Shown here one piece after another: positions 43,631-53,114 of a DNA stretch of 64,000 nucleotides. Both the position numbers and the translations under genes were made by a program. A model generated the notes under the pieces. The model worked only from the letters and a program-made list of their open reading frames with translations, searched no databases and was not told where the DNA came from. The stretch is taken from the NCBI RefSeq assembly GCF_050633125.1, contig NZ_JBOEFX010000081.1, positions 38,182-102,181 of the forward strand. Reading direction: 5' to 3'. This stretch comes from Lewinella sp050633125 (GTDB lineage Bacteria; Bacteroidota; Bacteroidia; Chitinophagales; Saprospiraceae). Position 1 is the stretch's first letter, and every line of letters begins with the position of its first letter.

Positions 43631-44851
43631 TTGATCAGCAGGAAAAAACAGCGCACTTATTGGGTAAGACAGGACCAGCTATTGGGTTTTCTGCTTTTGC
43701 TATTTGGCAGCATCTTTTTTAGTGACTGCCAAACACCAGCACCAGTACCCATTCGCTGGGAGATGGCCGTTACCTCAGGCGCTCCACCTGCTATTATCTT
43801 GATGATCGGCGACGGAATGGGACTAAGCCAAATGTCCGCTGCTATGTATACTAGCCCTAACCCTTTGGCTATTGAAGAGTTTCCCGTTATTGGTTTTCAC
43901 AAATCTCATTCCAGCTCAGACCTTATTACAGACTCTGCGGCAGGAGCTACTGCCTTTGCTTGTGGGGAAAAAACCTACAATGGTGCTATCGGCCTAAATG
44001 CAGATACCATCCCCTGTTTAAGCATAATGGAGGAGGCGATGGTCAGAGGTATGGCAACTGGTGTTGTAGCTACCTCTACCATTGTGCATGCAACACCTGC
44101 CTCTTTTCTCGCTCATCAAAAAATGCGTATCTTCTATGAACAAATCGCTGAAGACATTTGTCAATCTGGCGTAGATATCATGATTGGCGGAGGTAAGAGA
44201 TATTTTGACCGACGAAAAATGGATGACCGCGACCTGTTGGCAGAACTGCAAAGCAGAGGCTATCTAATAGGCGATTATTTTAATGGGGAATTAACCCAGG
44301 TGAAACCTGATCCAAAGCTAAAGTTTGCCTTTCTAACGGCCGACAACCAGCCTTTGCCTGTTAACCAAGGCCGATCCTACCTTACTTATGCCAGCCGACT
44401 TAGTGCAGATTTTCTCAATATCAGAGGAGCCGAAGAAGGCTTTATCCTAATGATTGAAGGAAGTCAAATTGATTGGGCCAATCACGCTAATGAAGGAAAG
44501 TTGGCAATACAGGAAACCCTTGATTTTGACCGAGCCGTAGGAGAAATTCTTAAATTTGCACGCCAACGTGGAAATACCCTCGTTATAGTCACTGCCGACC
44601 ATGAATCAGGAGGTATGGCGCTTCAGGATGGATCAAAACGAGGCAAAATAAAAACGGCGTTTACCACCAATGGCCACACAGGATCTATGGTTCCTGTTTA
44701 TGCTTTTGGCCCAGGTGCTGAAGCTTTTTCCGGTATATATGAAAACACTGCTATTTACCATAAAATGAGAGACTTTCTCCACTGGGGACCAGAAAAAATT
44801 GGTCTTGAAAATCTAAAACATCTGGAAAATCAATTTTTACCAAAGAAGTGA
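43631..44851 (+). CDS. Alkaline phosphatase (PhoA-type), lipoprotein
   Basis: The 406-residue protein has IILMIGDGMGLSQ (Asp61, metal ligand), the nucleophile region TDSAAGATAFACG (Ser102), GGGKRYF, EGSQIDWANHANE, VTADHESGGM and NGHTGSMVPVYAFG: the complete metal-ligand set of alkaline phosphatases. An N-terminal hydrophobic segment ends SDCQ (Cys33), so it is probably a lipoprotein. There is no ATG before residue 45; a stop codon lies two codons upstream of the TTG at 43631, so a TTG start is implied. No Pho box is recognised. Confidence 0.93.
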   Translation: MISRKKQRTYWVRQDQLLGFLLLLFGSIFFSDCQTPAPVPIRWEMAVTSGAPPAIILMIGDGMGLSQMSAAMYTSPNPLAIEEFPVIGFHKSHSSSDLITDSAAGATAFACGEKTYNGAIGLNADTIPCLSIMEEAMVRGMATGVVATSTIVHATPASFLAHQKMRIFYEQIAEDICQSGVDIMIGGGKRYFDRRKMDDRDLLAELQSRGYLIGDYFNGELTQVKPDPKLKFAFLTADNQPLPVNQGRSYLTYASRLSADFLNIRGAEEGFILMIEGSQIDWANHANEGKLAIQETLDFDRAVGEILKFARQRGNTLVIVTADHESGGMALQDGSKRGKIKTAFTTNGHTGSMVPVYAFGPGAEAFSGIYENTAIYHKMRDFLHWGPEKIGLENLKHLENQFLPKK

Positions 44852-44882
44852 TTAAGAATACTCAAATCGTTAATTAATATAC

Positions 44883-46047
44883 ATGTCTGTCCTAACCAAC
44901 CCCACCATTTCTCCTGACAATCTACTATTTNNTATTGATTGAGGAGAGCGCCCGCGATTTTGCGGAAACCAATATTCGTCCCCATGTTATGGAATGGGAC
45001 GAGGCGCAACACTTCCCCATCGACCTGTTTCACAAGATGGGTGAATATGGCTTTTTAGGAGTCCTTGTTCCCGAAACCTACGGAGGTGCCGGGCTCAACT
45101 ACGAAGCCTACATCAGCATCATCGTGGAAATCGCCAAAGTCTGCGGCTCTATTGGCCTTTCTGTAGCTGCCCACAATTCTTTATGTACCAATCATATCCT
45201 TATGTTTGGTGACGAAGAACAAAAGCAAAAATACCTGCCAAAGCTAGCCACTGGAGAATGGATCGGAGCCTGGGGGCTTACCGAACCTAACACCGGAAGT
45301 GATGCTGGCAGAATGCGTTGTGTTGCCGAGCAAGATGGCGATTACTTTGTTCTCAACGGAAGCAAAAACTTCATTACCCACGGCAAATCAGGCCACGTAG
45401 CGGTTGTCATTGCACGCACCGGAGAGTTACTTGATAGTCACGGAATGACGGCCTTTGTGGTAGAACGCGGCACACCTGGCTTTACAGCAGGAAAAAAAGA
45501 GAATAAATTAGGCATGCGTGCCAGTGAAACGGCTGAAATGATTTTCGACAACTGCCGAATTCACAAGAGTCAAGTTCTTGGAGAAGTAGGTGCTGGCTTT
45601 ATTCAGTCGATGAAAATCCTGGATGGTGGTCGTATCTCTATTGCTGCTTTGTCTTTAGGCATTGCAAAAGGTGCTTACCTCGCTTCCGTCCAATATGCCA
45701 AGGAACGGGAACAGTTTGGCAAAGCCATTTCCAAGTTCCAAGCCATCAGCTTTAAGCTGGCTGATATGGCTACGGAGATAGAGGCGTCAGAATTGCTCAC
45801 CCGCAAGGCAGGAGCATTAAAGGACGCTAATCAACCCGTAACCAAGGTGTCCGCTATGGCGAAATACTACGCTTCCGAAGCCGCCGTAAGAGTCGCTACC
45901 GAAGCGGTACAGATTTTCGGCGGGTATGGCTTCACCAAAGACTTCCCGGTTGAGAAGTACTTCCGTGATGTAAAACTCTGCACCATTGGTGAAGGAACAT
46001 CGGAGATCCAAAAATTGGTGATCAGCCGGCATGTGCTAAAGGACTAA
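44883..46047 (+). CDS. Acyl-CoA dehydrogenase (interrupted by an NN assembly gap)
   Basis: From 44935 the frame gives 370 residues of a short-chain acyl-CoA dehydrogenase: IGAWGLTEPNTGSDAG, FITHGKSGHVAVV, LGMRASETAEMIFDNC, YAKEREQFGKAISKFQ, QIFGGYGFTKDFPVEKYFRDVKLCTIGEGTSEIQ with the catalytic-base region. The likely true start is the ATG at 44883, whose frame (MSVLTNPTISPDN) reaches a stop just after the ambiguous NN at 44931-44932. The two frames differ by one, so the break is most simply an assembly error. It oxidises acyl-CoA with FAD; butyryl-CoA range is likely given the hydroxybutyryl-CoA dehydrogenase nearby. Confidence 0.9.
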
Positions 46048-46814
46048 TCTCCTCGCAGCCAAGCCTTGAAAGCTTGTACTTTCTCTCGGCTTACGACGAC
46101 CTCCTCCCCTGTCTCCAGATGAGGAAGGTGTAACTTAAGGCGACTGTTGCTATAAACAGTCGCCTTATTTATTGCAGGTAAGCCTACATAATATTTCCGG
46201 TTGACCCGAAAATAAGCTTTCGGGTCAAGCAAAGACTCTAGTTGCTCCAAATTATACTCCACAACATGCTTTCGGCCATCGCGCAGGCGAATCCAAGTCA
46301 TTTTGTTTTCTGACCAAAAATAATGGATTTCCTCTATCGGTATCGCCTGGATAGTTGCACCTGATTTAATAACAAAACGCTCCTTATATTGCTTTCCCTG
46401 GATCATTGCCAATGCTTGCTGCAGGATATCTAAACTTGGTGGCCCCGTAGGCTTTTCAGGTAGGCGCTCCTGAAATTTCCCTAAAGCGCGATCCAGCTTC
46501 TCGCCTGCAATCGGTTTCAGTAAATAATCAATACTATTGACTTCAAAAGCCTGTAAAGCATATTGATCAAAAGCAGTGGTGAAGATAACCGGACAAGGCA
46601 GTTTGGCTTGCTCAAAGATGGAAAAACTCAGTCCATCAGCCAGTTGAATATCAAAGAAAGCCAAATCTGGCATCAAGCCTTTATTAAGCTCCTCCACCGT
46701 TTCTTCGATACTGTCAAATGTTCCTACGAGATCAAAATCAGGCAGCCGCTGGCGCAGCATAGTTGCCAGACGATCAGCAGCTAATGGTTCGTCTTCAACG
46801 ATCAGAATGCGCAT
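46044..46814 (-). CDS. LytTR-family response regulator
   Basis: The 256-residue protein has a receiver domain with VEDEPLAADRL, the phosphorylation site in AFFDIQLADG (Asp55) and IFTTAFDQYALQAFEVNSIDYLLKPI, and a C-terminal LytTR DNA-binding domain (IHYFWSENKMTWIRLRDGRKHVVEYNLEQLE...FRVNRKYYV). Such regulators bind direct repeats 9 bp long and 12-13 bp apart; a perfect pair lies upstream of the TonB receptor of this cluster. The start overlaps the sensor kinase gene by 20 bp, so the pair is co-translated. Confidence 0.93.
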   Translation of the reverse strand: MRILIVEDEPLAADRLATMLRQRLPDFDLVGTFDSIEETVEELNKGLMPDLAFFDIQLADGLSFSIFEQAKLPCPVIFTTAFDQYALQAFEVNSIDYLLKPIAGEKLDRALGKFQERLPEKPTGPPSLDILQQALAMIQGKQYKERFVIKSGATIQAIPIEEIHYFWSENKMTWIRLRDGRKHVVEYNLEQLESLLDPKAYFRVNRKYYVGLPAINKATVYSNSRLKLHLPHLETGEEVVVSREKVQAFKAWLRGD

Positions 46815-47832
46815 ATTCGGTAATTTTTAGAACAGGGAGACTAACTTGGTAATAATCGGGGCCTTCATTAATTTCCAGCAGCTGATCACTCAACAAAGCA
46901 TAGCGTTGACGAATATTATTCAAACCCACGCCTAAAGAGGTCTGTTCTTGTTGCTTGGGCTGAAAATTATTGCGAACGATGATCCGGTTCCCTTCTTTTT
47001 TTATAACTAGTTTCAGAGGCTTGCGCCGGGAGACGATATTATGCTTGATTGCATTTTCAGCCAGCATTTGCAAGGACAAGGGAGGTAAAGCATCCGACGC
47101 TTCCGCTTCCACATCAAGCTCTACCAGAAGTTGGTCTCCAAATCGGATTTTCAGTAAAAAAAGATAGGATTCCAGCATTTCCTTTTCGCTAACTAGCGAG
47201 ACAACTTCTTTATCCTGTGCTTCGAGGACATAGCGGTAGACTTGGGCCAGCTGTTCAATAAACTTAGCAGACAAATCAGCGTCTTTGTAGACTAGATTAC
47301 TGAGTACATTAAGGCTATTAAACAAAAAATGTGGATTCACCTGATTCTGGAGAGACTCGTATTTACTGGCCAAGTTGGCACGTTTTAGTTCTTCCTGTTC
47401 CACAATAGCCTGCCGATATGATAGCAGGAAGCTACGACCGTGCAGAAACATACTAATGACGAAAGTAATCAGTAATAAACTCCAATAAAAACCCGGCTGC
47501 AACGCGAACACTCGGCGGGGTAAATGACCATACCGCAGAAGCGTAAAGACCACATCTACAAAAACAGCAATAAACAAGGTGACAACAATGGTCAACAGCA
47601 AGGAAATCAATAGACGCTTTACCGGATAATCCGTCCATGAAATCTTCACCTCATTAGAAAGAGCACCATTGCCTACCCAGATTAACGCCGTCAAAAATCC
47701 GGACCGAAGGGTTTCCCAAAAGAAGGATGCATTTGGGCTCCACCCGGTAAGCAACCCGATGATACCGAATACTACACAGCCCCCAATAAAAGGTTTTATG
47801 GTAGCTTTTGAATAGCTGAGGACTTTTTGCAT
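46795..47832 (-). CDS. LytS-type sensor histidine kinase
   Basis: The 345-residue protein has four hydrophobic segments in residues 10-135, a short coiled coil and a His_kinase domain with QVNPHFLFNSLNVLSNLV (His168) and an HATPase_c-like part (LQMLAENAIKHNIV, then LGVGLNNIRQRY). No extracellular sensor domain is seen, so the signal is probably sensed in the membrane or through a partner. It pairs with the overlapping LytTR regulator. Confidence 0.92.
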   Translation of the reverse strand: MQKVLSYSKATIKPFIGGCVVFGIIGLLTGWSPNASFFWETLRSGFLTALIWVGNGALSNEVKISWTDYPVKRLLISLLLTIVVTLFIAVFVDVVFTLLRYGHLPRRVFALQPGFYWSLLLITFVISMFLHGRSFLLSYRQAIVEQEELKRANLASKYESLQNQVNPHFLFNSLNVLSNLVYKDADLSAKFIEQLAQVYRYVLEAQDKEVVSLVSEKEMLESYLFLLKIRFGDQLLVELDVEAEASDALPPLSLQMLAENAIKHNIVSRRKPLKLVIKKEGNRIIVRNNFQPKQQEQTSLGVGLNNIRQRYALLSDQLLEINEGPDYYQVSLPVLKITEYAHSDR

Positions 47833-47885
47833 TTCTTACTGGAACTAGAATTTTTCAAAAGGTACAAAATCTAGGAACTATATGA

Positions 47886-47940
47886 AATCGTTTGGTCAGC
47901 AAAGTTCAAGCTGTACCTTATAAATTACGACCAAACGATT
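47886..47940. repeat. Long-loop inverted repeat ahead of the sensor kinase
   Basis: A perfect 12-bp inverted repeat (AATCGTTTGGTC at 47886-47897 and its complement at 47929-47940) with a 31-base loop lies in the 134-bp interval upstream of the kinase gene. It may be an attenuator or operator. The loop contains AAAGTTCAA, one base from the LytTR consensus. Confidence 0.45.
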
Positions 47941-47966
47941 CCATCTAGCACTAAATCAAAATATCG

Positions 47967-48641
47967 TTACTCCTTACTTTCCAAGTCATCTGTCGCTTTT
48001 TGTAGCATCCAGGTATTAGTTAGCGCCCCCCAATGTGGAGCTATTCCTTTCTCGGCTTTTGCTTCGTTGGCAAAAAGCTCTTCAGCATTATTCAGAAAAG
48101 GAAGGGCTTTTTCCGCACCTCCCCCAAAGAATTCCGGCGTAAACAAAACCAGCATTCCACGCAACATCGCAGGACGAGGGTTTGTCTCATCCATCGCAGC
48201 TGCCGTAGCATAAGCTTGGTGAGCTAAAGGGCTATACTTCCCACCATTTGCCATGGGGTCAATCCAGATATACCCTTGGTAAACGTAGCCTTCCAGGCAC
48301 TTCAACTCACTGTTATCAGCTGTGAGGGTACGCGCTTGGGCAAGGTAAGCTTCTCCTCGTTTCACCAGCTCTGTTACTTTGCTACTGTTACCTTCTTGCA
48401 TTGCGCCTAAAGCCAATTGCAAAGAGGTATAGCCCAGGTAATACTGGGGCAACCACTGGTCTGGTTCCGCAGAGGCTATCCGCTCAAGTTGGTTACTGAT
48501 TTCCTCCCAAGCCACCTGCCCGTCAGTAGTTTCCATTTTCACCAGAACGCCTTGCATGGCCGTCTCAAAGCGGTCGCCTTGGGCTTGAATCGAAAGGATA
48601 GAACAAAAAAGAATGCAGAAGAATAAGCTTAAGTTTTTCAT
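47967..48641 (-). CDS. Exported TPR-like protein
   Basis: The 224-residue protein has a signal peptide (LFFCILFCSILSIQAQ) and helical repeats with TPR-like character (QYYLGYTSLQLALGA, AYATAAAMDETNPRPAMLRGMLV). It lies 41 bp downstream of the TonB-receptor gene, between it and the two-component pair, on one strand. Such periplasmic helpers often accompany outer-membrane receptors; the partner is inferred. Confidence 0.72.
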   Translation of the reverse strand: MKNLSLFFCILFCSILSIQAQGDRFETAMQGVLVKMETTDGQVAWEEISNQLERIASAEPDQWLPQYYLGYTSLQLALGAMQEGNSSKVTELVKRGEAYLAQARTLTADNSELKCLEGYVYQGYIWIDPMANGGKYSPLAHQAYATAAAMDETNPRPAMLRGMLVLFTPEFFGGGAEKALPFLNNAEELFANEAKAEKGIAPHWGALTNTWMLQKATDDLESKE

Positions 48642-48682
48642 GATATTGGTATTTAATGTTTTAAAATTGTTATTGAAGTTGT

Positions 48683-50818
48683 CTAAAACTGACTGGCACC
48701 CTCTTTCCCGATAGAAAGAAAAACACCAAGGAATAGAAATCTTTTTGCGGGTGGCCGGATAGTAACCGATGCATAACTTCCATCGGCTTCTGACTGCTGG
48801 CTAAACTGCTGACCATAGTTGTTTTCAAAGCCAGGAAGGTTATTTACCGAACAGTGGATGATCAACAAATGCCCTTTTAGCTGGGTCAAATAACTCCAAT
48901 TCATGCTGACGTCACGATAAGCCGTCGTTTTCCCCTGGATCATTTCCGTTTCTGTTTGATGGTAATAATTCCGGGGAGTCGCATAAACAGCTGTCATTCC
49001 TACCAAAGACTGCCAACGCGGAATCCAGTATTTGTAAACCAGATTAACGGTATGCTTGGCCGCAAAAGGCGGTTGAATACGTTCTGTGAATCGTTCATAA
49101 CGGCGTTCTGTATCGAGATAAGAATAAGAGACCCAAAAATCACTATTGGCAATGGATACTTTGTCACGAAAAAACACGTCAAGACCTTGAGCATAACCAT
49201 CACCTGTATTTTTCCAACCAGTGGGCGTAATACTCGCTAAATCATCATAGCTTTTGCGATAAGCTTCCACACGTAAGGTTCGTCCATCTTTTTGCCATTG
49301 CCAGTTGGTGATAAAGTGCCAGGCCTCTTCCATTTCAAGCATCGGCGTTGAAAGGATTTGAGCCTTCTGAGGACGTTGCGTAAAACGCCCGGTAGCAAAA
49401 CTAACCTGACTCTTGGCACCTGTTTTATAAGCCACTGACAACCTTGGGCTAATGACCAATTCATCAGACATGTGGCGCATTTCAGTTCGGATGCCTGTAC
49501 GTGCCACCAGTTTTTTGCTAAACGTCCAGTCTGTTTCCGTAAAAAATGCCGTATAAGGCTCTTGTTGTTCCTGTAGGAAAGTAGCTTCCGGAACCTGTAG
49601 TTTTTCTTCAAAGGACTCGCGCCAATGGCTAATCCCCAAGCGAAGTAAATGCCCTTGCCCTAGTGACCTGCTCAAACGAGCCTTGGCTAATAATGCAGTC
49701 TCCCGAGACCGAATGTCCGCAATGGTCGCTGTTTTATCAAGGTGATCGGTATAGGCCGCACTTACTTGCAAATGCCATGCTGCTCCTAATGTTTTTTGAA
49801 AGGAAGTGCCCAGGTAAGTGTAAGCATTCTTCAAACTCACCTCCAGGGTATCAGACAACTGCTGAGGATTAAGCGTTTGTAGAGACATCCCGCTCTGGTG
49901 ATGCTGTGCTTGAAGCTTCCACAGGCTTCCATTATCGGATTTATGCCGAAATATTAGTTGACCACCAGCAGTATGTGGTGCCTTTTGCCACTGCAAGTTT
50001 TGTGGAACCAGGTTCATATAAGGCCCCAGGTTGGTATAGTCTGCTGATACGGCTACAGATGTTTGTTCCCAGCGCTGGGTGTGACTCAAGCTGCCTCCCA
50101 CGCTCATCAATGATATCGCCGTTAAAGTGGCCGGTGCCAGATCCTGGGTTTCTAATACCAAGGCGCTAGATAAAGCCTGACCATATTCGGCAGAATAGCC
50201 TCCGGTACTAAAGGTTGTTCCTTTAAACAAAACGGGCGAAAACCGACCACGACTTGGGACATTGGGTGTTGTACTGGTGTAAGGTTGTGCGACATAAAGG
50301 CCATCTATAAAGGTGCGCGTCTCGTAAGCAGCTCCACCTCGGACGAACAAGCGGCCATCCTCCCCTACTCGCTGCGCACCGGGCAATGTCTGCAAAGCGC
50401 CCAATACATCACCATTTGCCCCAGCTGTTGTAACAATATCCAGAGGTCGAAGCGTCACTGATTTTTTACTGTCACTCGCTTCAAAAGCTCCCGCCGTAAT
50501 AACGACAGCATCTAATTCACTGGTCGCCGGAGTTAATTTGATATCAAACTCAAAAGATTCATTTTCAAGAACAATGTCCTGACTCCAATTTTCGTACCCT
50601 AGATAACTGATACTTAATATAAAAGCGCCTTTTTCTGTTGTTGTAAAAGAAAACACCCCCTCCAAGTCGGTAGAAGCACCATCGTAAGTGCCTGTCAAAA
50701 ACACATTCGCGCCTATTACGGGTTCATTATTTTCGTCAATTACCCTTCCACTCAGTTTAAGTGACTGCCCATTGAGGTGAAAACAACTAAACAAAAGAAG
50801 TAAAGTAAAGTACCGCAT
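48683..50818 (-). CDS. TonB-dependent receptor
   Basis: The protein starts at the ATG at 50818 with a signal peptide (YFTLLLLFSCFHLNGQ), then a carboxypeptidase-regulatory-like domain (SGRVIDENNEPVIGANVFLTGTYDGASTDLEGVFSF), a plug with LRPLDIVTTAGANGDVLGALQTLPG and GRLFVRGGAAYETRTFIDG, and a beta-barrel to residue 711. At about 711 residues it is shorter than SusC-type importers and has no SusD neighbour, so it fits small ligands such as metal complexes or vitamins. The promoter has a -7 box (50846-50853) and LytTR repeats upstream. Confidence 0.92.
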   Translation of the reverse strand: MRYFTLLLLFSCFHLNGQSLKLSGRVIDENNEPVIGANVFLTGTYDGASTDLEGVFSFTTTEKGAFILSISYLGYENWSQDIVLENESFEFDIKLTPATSELDAVVITAGAFEASDSKKSVTLRPLDIVTTAGANGDVLGALQTLPGAQRVGEDGRLFVRGGAAYETRTFIDGLYVAQPYTSTTPNVPSRGRFSPVLFKGTTFSTGGYSAEYGQALSSALVLETQDLAPATLTAISLMSVGGSLSHTQRWEQTSVAVSADYTNLGPYMNLVPQNLQWQKAPHTAGGQLIFRHKSDNGSLWKLQAQHHQSGMSLQTLNPQQLSDTLEVSLKNAYTYLGTSFQKTLGAAWHLQVSAAYTDHLDKTATIADIRSRETALLAKARLSRSLGQGHLLRLGISHWRESFEEKLQVPEATFLQEQQEPYTAFFTETDWTFSKKLVARTGIRTEMRHMSDELVISPRLSVAYKTGAKSQVSFATGRFTQRPQKAQILSTPMLEMEEAWHFITNWQWQKDGRTLRVEAYRKSYDDLASITPTGWKNTGDGYAQGLDVFFRDKVSIANSDFWVSYSYLDTERRYERFTERIQPPFAAKHTVNLVYKYWIPRWQSLVGMTAVYATPRNYYHQTETEMIQGKTTAYRDVSMNWSYLTQLKGHLLIIHCSVNNLPGFENNYGQQFSQQSEADGSYASVTIRPPAKRFLFLGVFLSIGKEGASQF

Positions 50819-50845
50819 CGTTCGAGTATTCGTAATTTGATACCT

Positions 50846-50853
50846 CAAAGATG
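50846..50853 (-). promoter_or_regulatory. Weak -7 box for the TonB-receptor operon
   Basis: The minus strand reads CATCTTTG, off consensus at its first base, as expected for an activator-dependent promoter. The start would be near 50841, a leader of about 23 nt. Confidence 0.45.
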
Positions 50854-50886
50854 CAGGGCTCCCCTGCTGAAATGAAGTAAAGCTTA

Positions 50887-50916
50887 CCGAACTGTCGAAA
50901 GGAGCTACTGAACTGT
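50887..50916 (-). promoter_or_regulatory. LytTR-type double operator (two 9-bp direct repeats, 12-bp spacer)
   Basis: On the minus strand ACAGTTCAG (50908-50916) and ACAGTTCGG (50887-50895) both fit the AgrA/LytTR consensus (T/A)(A/C)(C/A)GTTN(A/G)(T/G) with no mismatch, and the spacer is 12 bp. They sit at about -47 to -76 of the receptor promoter. Each is part of a longer 10-bp repeat, forward GAACTGTCGA at 50889-50898 and 50910-50919. Confidence 0.7.
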
Positions 50917-50932
50917 CGATCCATAAAACAGC

Positions 50933-50967
50933 AATCCCGAGCCCGGCACAAAGCCAGACCCGGGATT
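50933..50967 (-). terminator. Hairpin terminator after dnaK
   Basis: An imperfect GC-rich inverted repeat (aatcccg...cgggatt with a second inner stem) lies 70 bp beyond the dnaK stop and upstream of the LytTR operator, isolating the receptor operon. Confidence 0.6.
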
Positions 50968-51037
50968 ACCTTTTGTTGCACAAAAAACAAGTTGAGCCTG
51001 CTTTTTGTGCTGTCCCTATCAATATCAGAAAAGGATA

Positions 51038-52960
51038 TTACTTATCCTCTACTTCTTCGTATTCTACATCAGTTACATCTTCAGCAGCTCCTGCACCAGC
51101 TCCATTGCTTGCACCAGCTCCTGCGTCAGCAGTTGGTTCGCCATTAGCACCGGCTTCTTGCGTAGCTTGGTACATTTCCTGGCTGGCAGCCTGCCAAGCG
51201 GCATTCAATGTTTCCATGTGCGTATCGATACCTGCGATGTCTTCTGCATCTTTAGCAGCCTTCAGATCAGCAGCAGCCTTTTCAATGGCTTCTTTTTTCT
51301 CTGCGGGCAGCTTATCACCGTATTCTTTGAGTTGCTTTTCCGTTTGGAAAACCAAGTTTTCGGCACCATTCAGCTTCTCAATGCGCTCTTTAGCTTCGCG
51401 GTCAGAATCAGCATTGGCCTCAGCCTCAGCTTTCATACGAGCAATTTCTTCTTTGCTCAATCCGGTAGAAGCTTCGATACGAATACTCTGCTCTTTGCCT
51501 GTCCCCTTATCCTTGGCGGAAACGCTCAGGATACCGTTGGCATCCATATCGAAAGATACTTCAACCTGAGGTACACCACGAGGTGCAGGTGGGATATCGT
51601 TAAGGATAAAGCGACCGACAGTGCGGTTGTCTCTAGCCATTGAACGTTCTCCCTGGAGAATATGAATCTCTACAGAAGGCTGATTATCAGACGCAGTAGA
51701 GTATACTTTAGACTTCTTGGTAGGAATCGTACTATTGGCTTCGATAACTACGTCGTAGACACCGCCCATTGTTTCGATACCCATAGAAAGTGGCGTTACA
51801 TCCAGCAGTAGTACATCTTGTACATCACCACTTAGTACTCCACCCTGGATCGCAGCACCTACTGCTACAACTTCGTCAGGATTCACCCCTTTATTAGGCT
51901 TCTTGCCGAAAAATTTCTCTACAGCTTCCTGGATACGAGGGATACGAGTAGAACCACCAACCAAGATGATTTCGTCAATATCGCTGGTAGAAAGCCCTGC
52001 ATCTTTCAAGGCATCCTGACAAGGCTTAAGCGTACGCTCCACCAAACTGTCAGCCAGTTGCTCGAATTTAGCACGAGACAACTTTACCACCAAGTGCTTA
52101 GGCACACCATCAACAGCCGTAATATATGGTAGGTTGACTTCTGTTTCAGAACCACTGGAAAGCTCAATTTTAGCTTTCTCCGCAGCATCCTTCAAACGCT
52201 GAAGTGCCATTGGATCTTTACGTAAATCCATGCTTTCTTGCTTCTGAAATTCTTCCGCAAGGAAATCAATGATCACACGGTCAAAATCATCTCCACCCAG
52301 GTGCGTATCACCATTCGTAGATTTTACTTCGAAAACGCCATCACCCAAATCAAGGATAGAAATATCAAACGTACCACCACCTAAGTCATAAACGGCAATG
52401 GTCATATCCTGCGAACGCTTGTCCAATCCATAAGAAAGGGCAGCAGCCGTAGGCTCGTTGATAATTCTGCTAATTTTGAGGCCAGCGATCTCGCCAGCTT
52501 CTTTAGTAGCTTGGCGCTGAGAATCATTAAAGTAGGCAGGTACTGTTACAACAGCTTCTGTAACATCCTGACCTAAAAAGTCTTCTGCAACTTTTTTCAT
52601 CTTCTGCAATACCATCGCAGAAATTTCCTGGGCAGAATACATGCGACCGTCAATGTCAACCCGAATGGTGTCATTGTCGCCTTTTACTACTTTGTAAGGA
52701 ACGCGATCTACTTCATTTTTCAATTCAGAGAAGCGTGATCCCATGAAACGCTTGATCGAAGAGACCGTCCGCGTAGGGTTAGTGATAGCTTGACGCTTGG
52801 CAGGATCACCAATCTTGCGCTCACCATTATCCATGAAAGCGACAACAGAAGGCGTAGTACGACGGCCTTCGTCATTGGGGATAACTACCGGCTCGTTGCC
52901 TTCCATCACTGCTACGCAGGAGTTGGTTGTTCCAAGGTCAATACCGATAATCTTGCTCAT
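51038..52960 (-). CDS. dnaK: Molecular chaperone DnaK (Hsp70)
   Basis: The 640-residue protein shows the Hsp70 ATPase (IIGIDLGTTNSCVAV, AVYDLGGGTFDISIL, ILVGGSTRIP), the linker VLLLDVTPLS and a substrate-binding domain. The C-terminus is Ala/Gly-rich, ends with acidic VTDVEYEEVEDK-type residues and matches DnaK length. It folds client proteins with DnaJ and GrpE, which are not adjacent. I use the ATG at 52960, which directly precedes SKIIGIDLG; the upstream in-frame start at 53008 would add a 16-residue Lys-rich extension. Confidence 0.97.
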   Translation of the reverse strand: MSKIIGIDLGTTNSCVAVMEGNEPVVIPNDEGRRTTPSVVAFMDNGERKIGDPAKRQAITNPTRTVSSIKRFMGSRFSELKNEVDRVPYKVVKGDNDTIRVDIDGRMYSAQEISAMVLQKMKKVAEDFLGQDVTEAVVTVPAYFNDSQRQATKEAGEIAGLKISRIINEPTAAALSYGLDKRSQDMTIAVYDLGGGTFDISILDLGDGVFEVKSTNGDTHLGGDDFDRVIIDFLAEEFQKQESMDLRKDPMALQRLKDAAEKAKIELSSGSETEVNLPYITAVDGVPKHLVVKLSRAKFEQLADSLVERTLKPCQDALKDAGLSTSDIDEIILVGGSTRIPRIQEAVEKFFGKKPNKGVNPDEVVAVGAAIQGGVLSGDVQDVLLLDVTPLSMGIETMGGVYDVVIEANSTIPTKKSKVYSTASDNQPSVEIHILQGERSMARDNRTVGRFILNDIPPAPRGVPQVEVSFDMDANGILSVSAKDKGTGKEQSIRIEASTGLSKEEIARMKAEAEANADSDREAKERIEKLNGAENLVFQTEKQLKEYGDKLPAEKKEAIEKAAADLKAAKDAEDIAGIDTHMETLNAAWQAASQEMYQATQEAGANGEPTADAGAGASNGAGAGAAEDVTDVEYEEVEDK

Positions 52961-53114
52961 ATTTATGTGTATTTTACGTTTGTTCTTGTTAATTAATACA
53001 GTCATCACAACGCAAGGAATGTGCCAATTGCAATCATATCTTTACTTTCTGACAAAACGATAGGCTGCACAAGCCTTCTGCGTCATTATTACAGTTGATG
53101 CTGTCAGTTTTTTA

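Noticed and set aside
49237..49611. 124-codon minus-strand frame inside the TonB receptor
   Set aside because: It is on the same strand but out of frame with a well-supported receptor; Arg/Lys-rich nonsense composition.
50973..51643. Long plus-strand frames opposite dnaK
   Set aside because: They are antisense shadows of dnaK. Their Ser/Ala/Pro-rich composition mirrors the Ala/Glu/Lys-rich C-terminus of DnaK read backwards; no family match.
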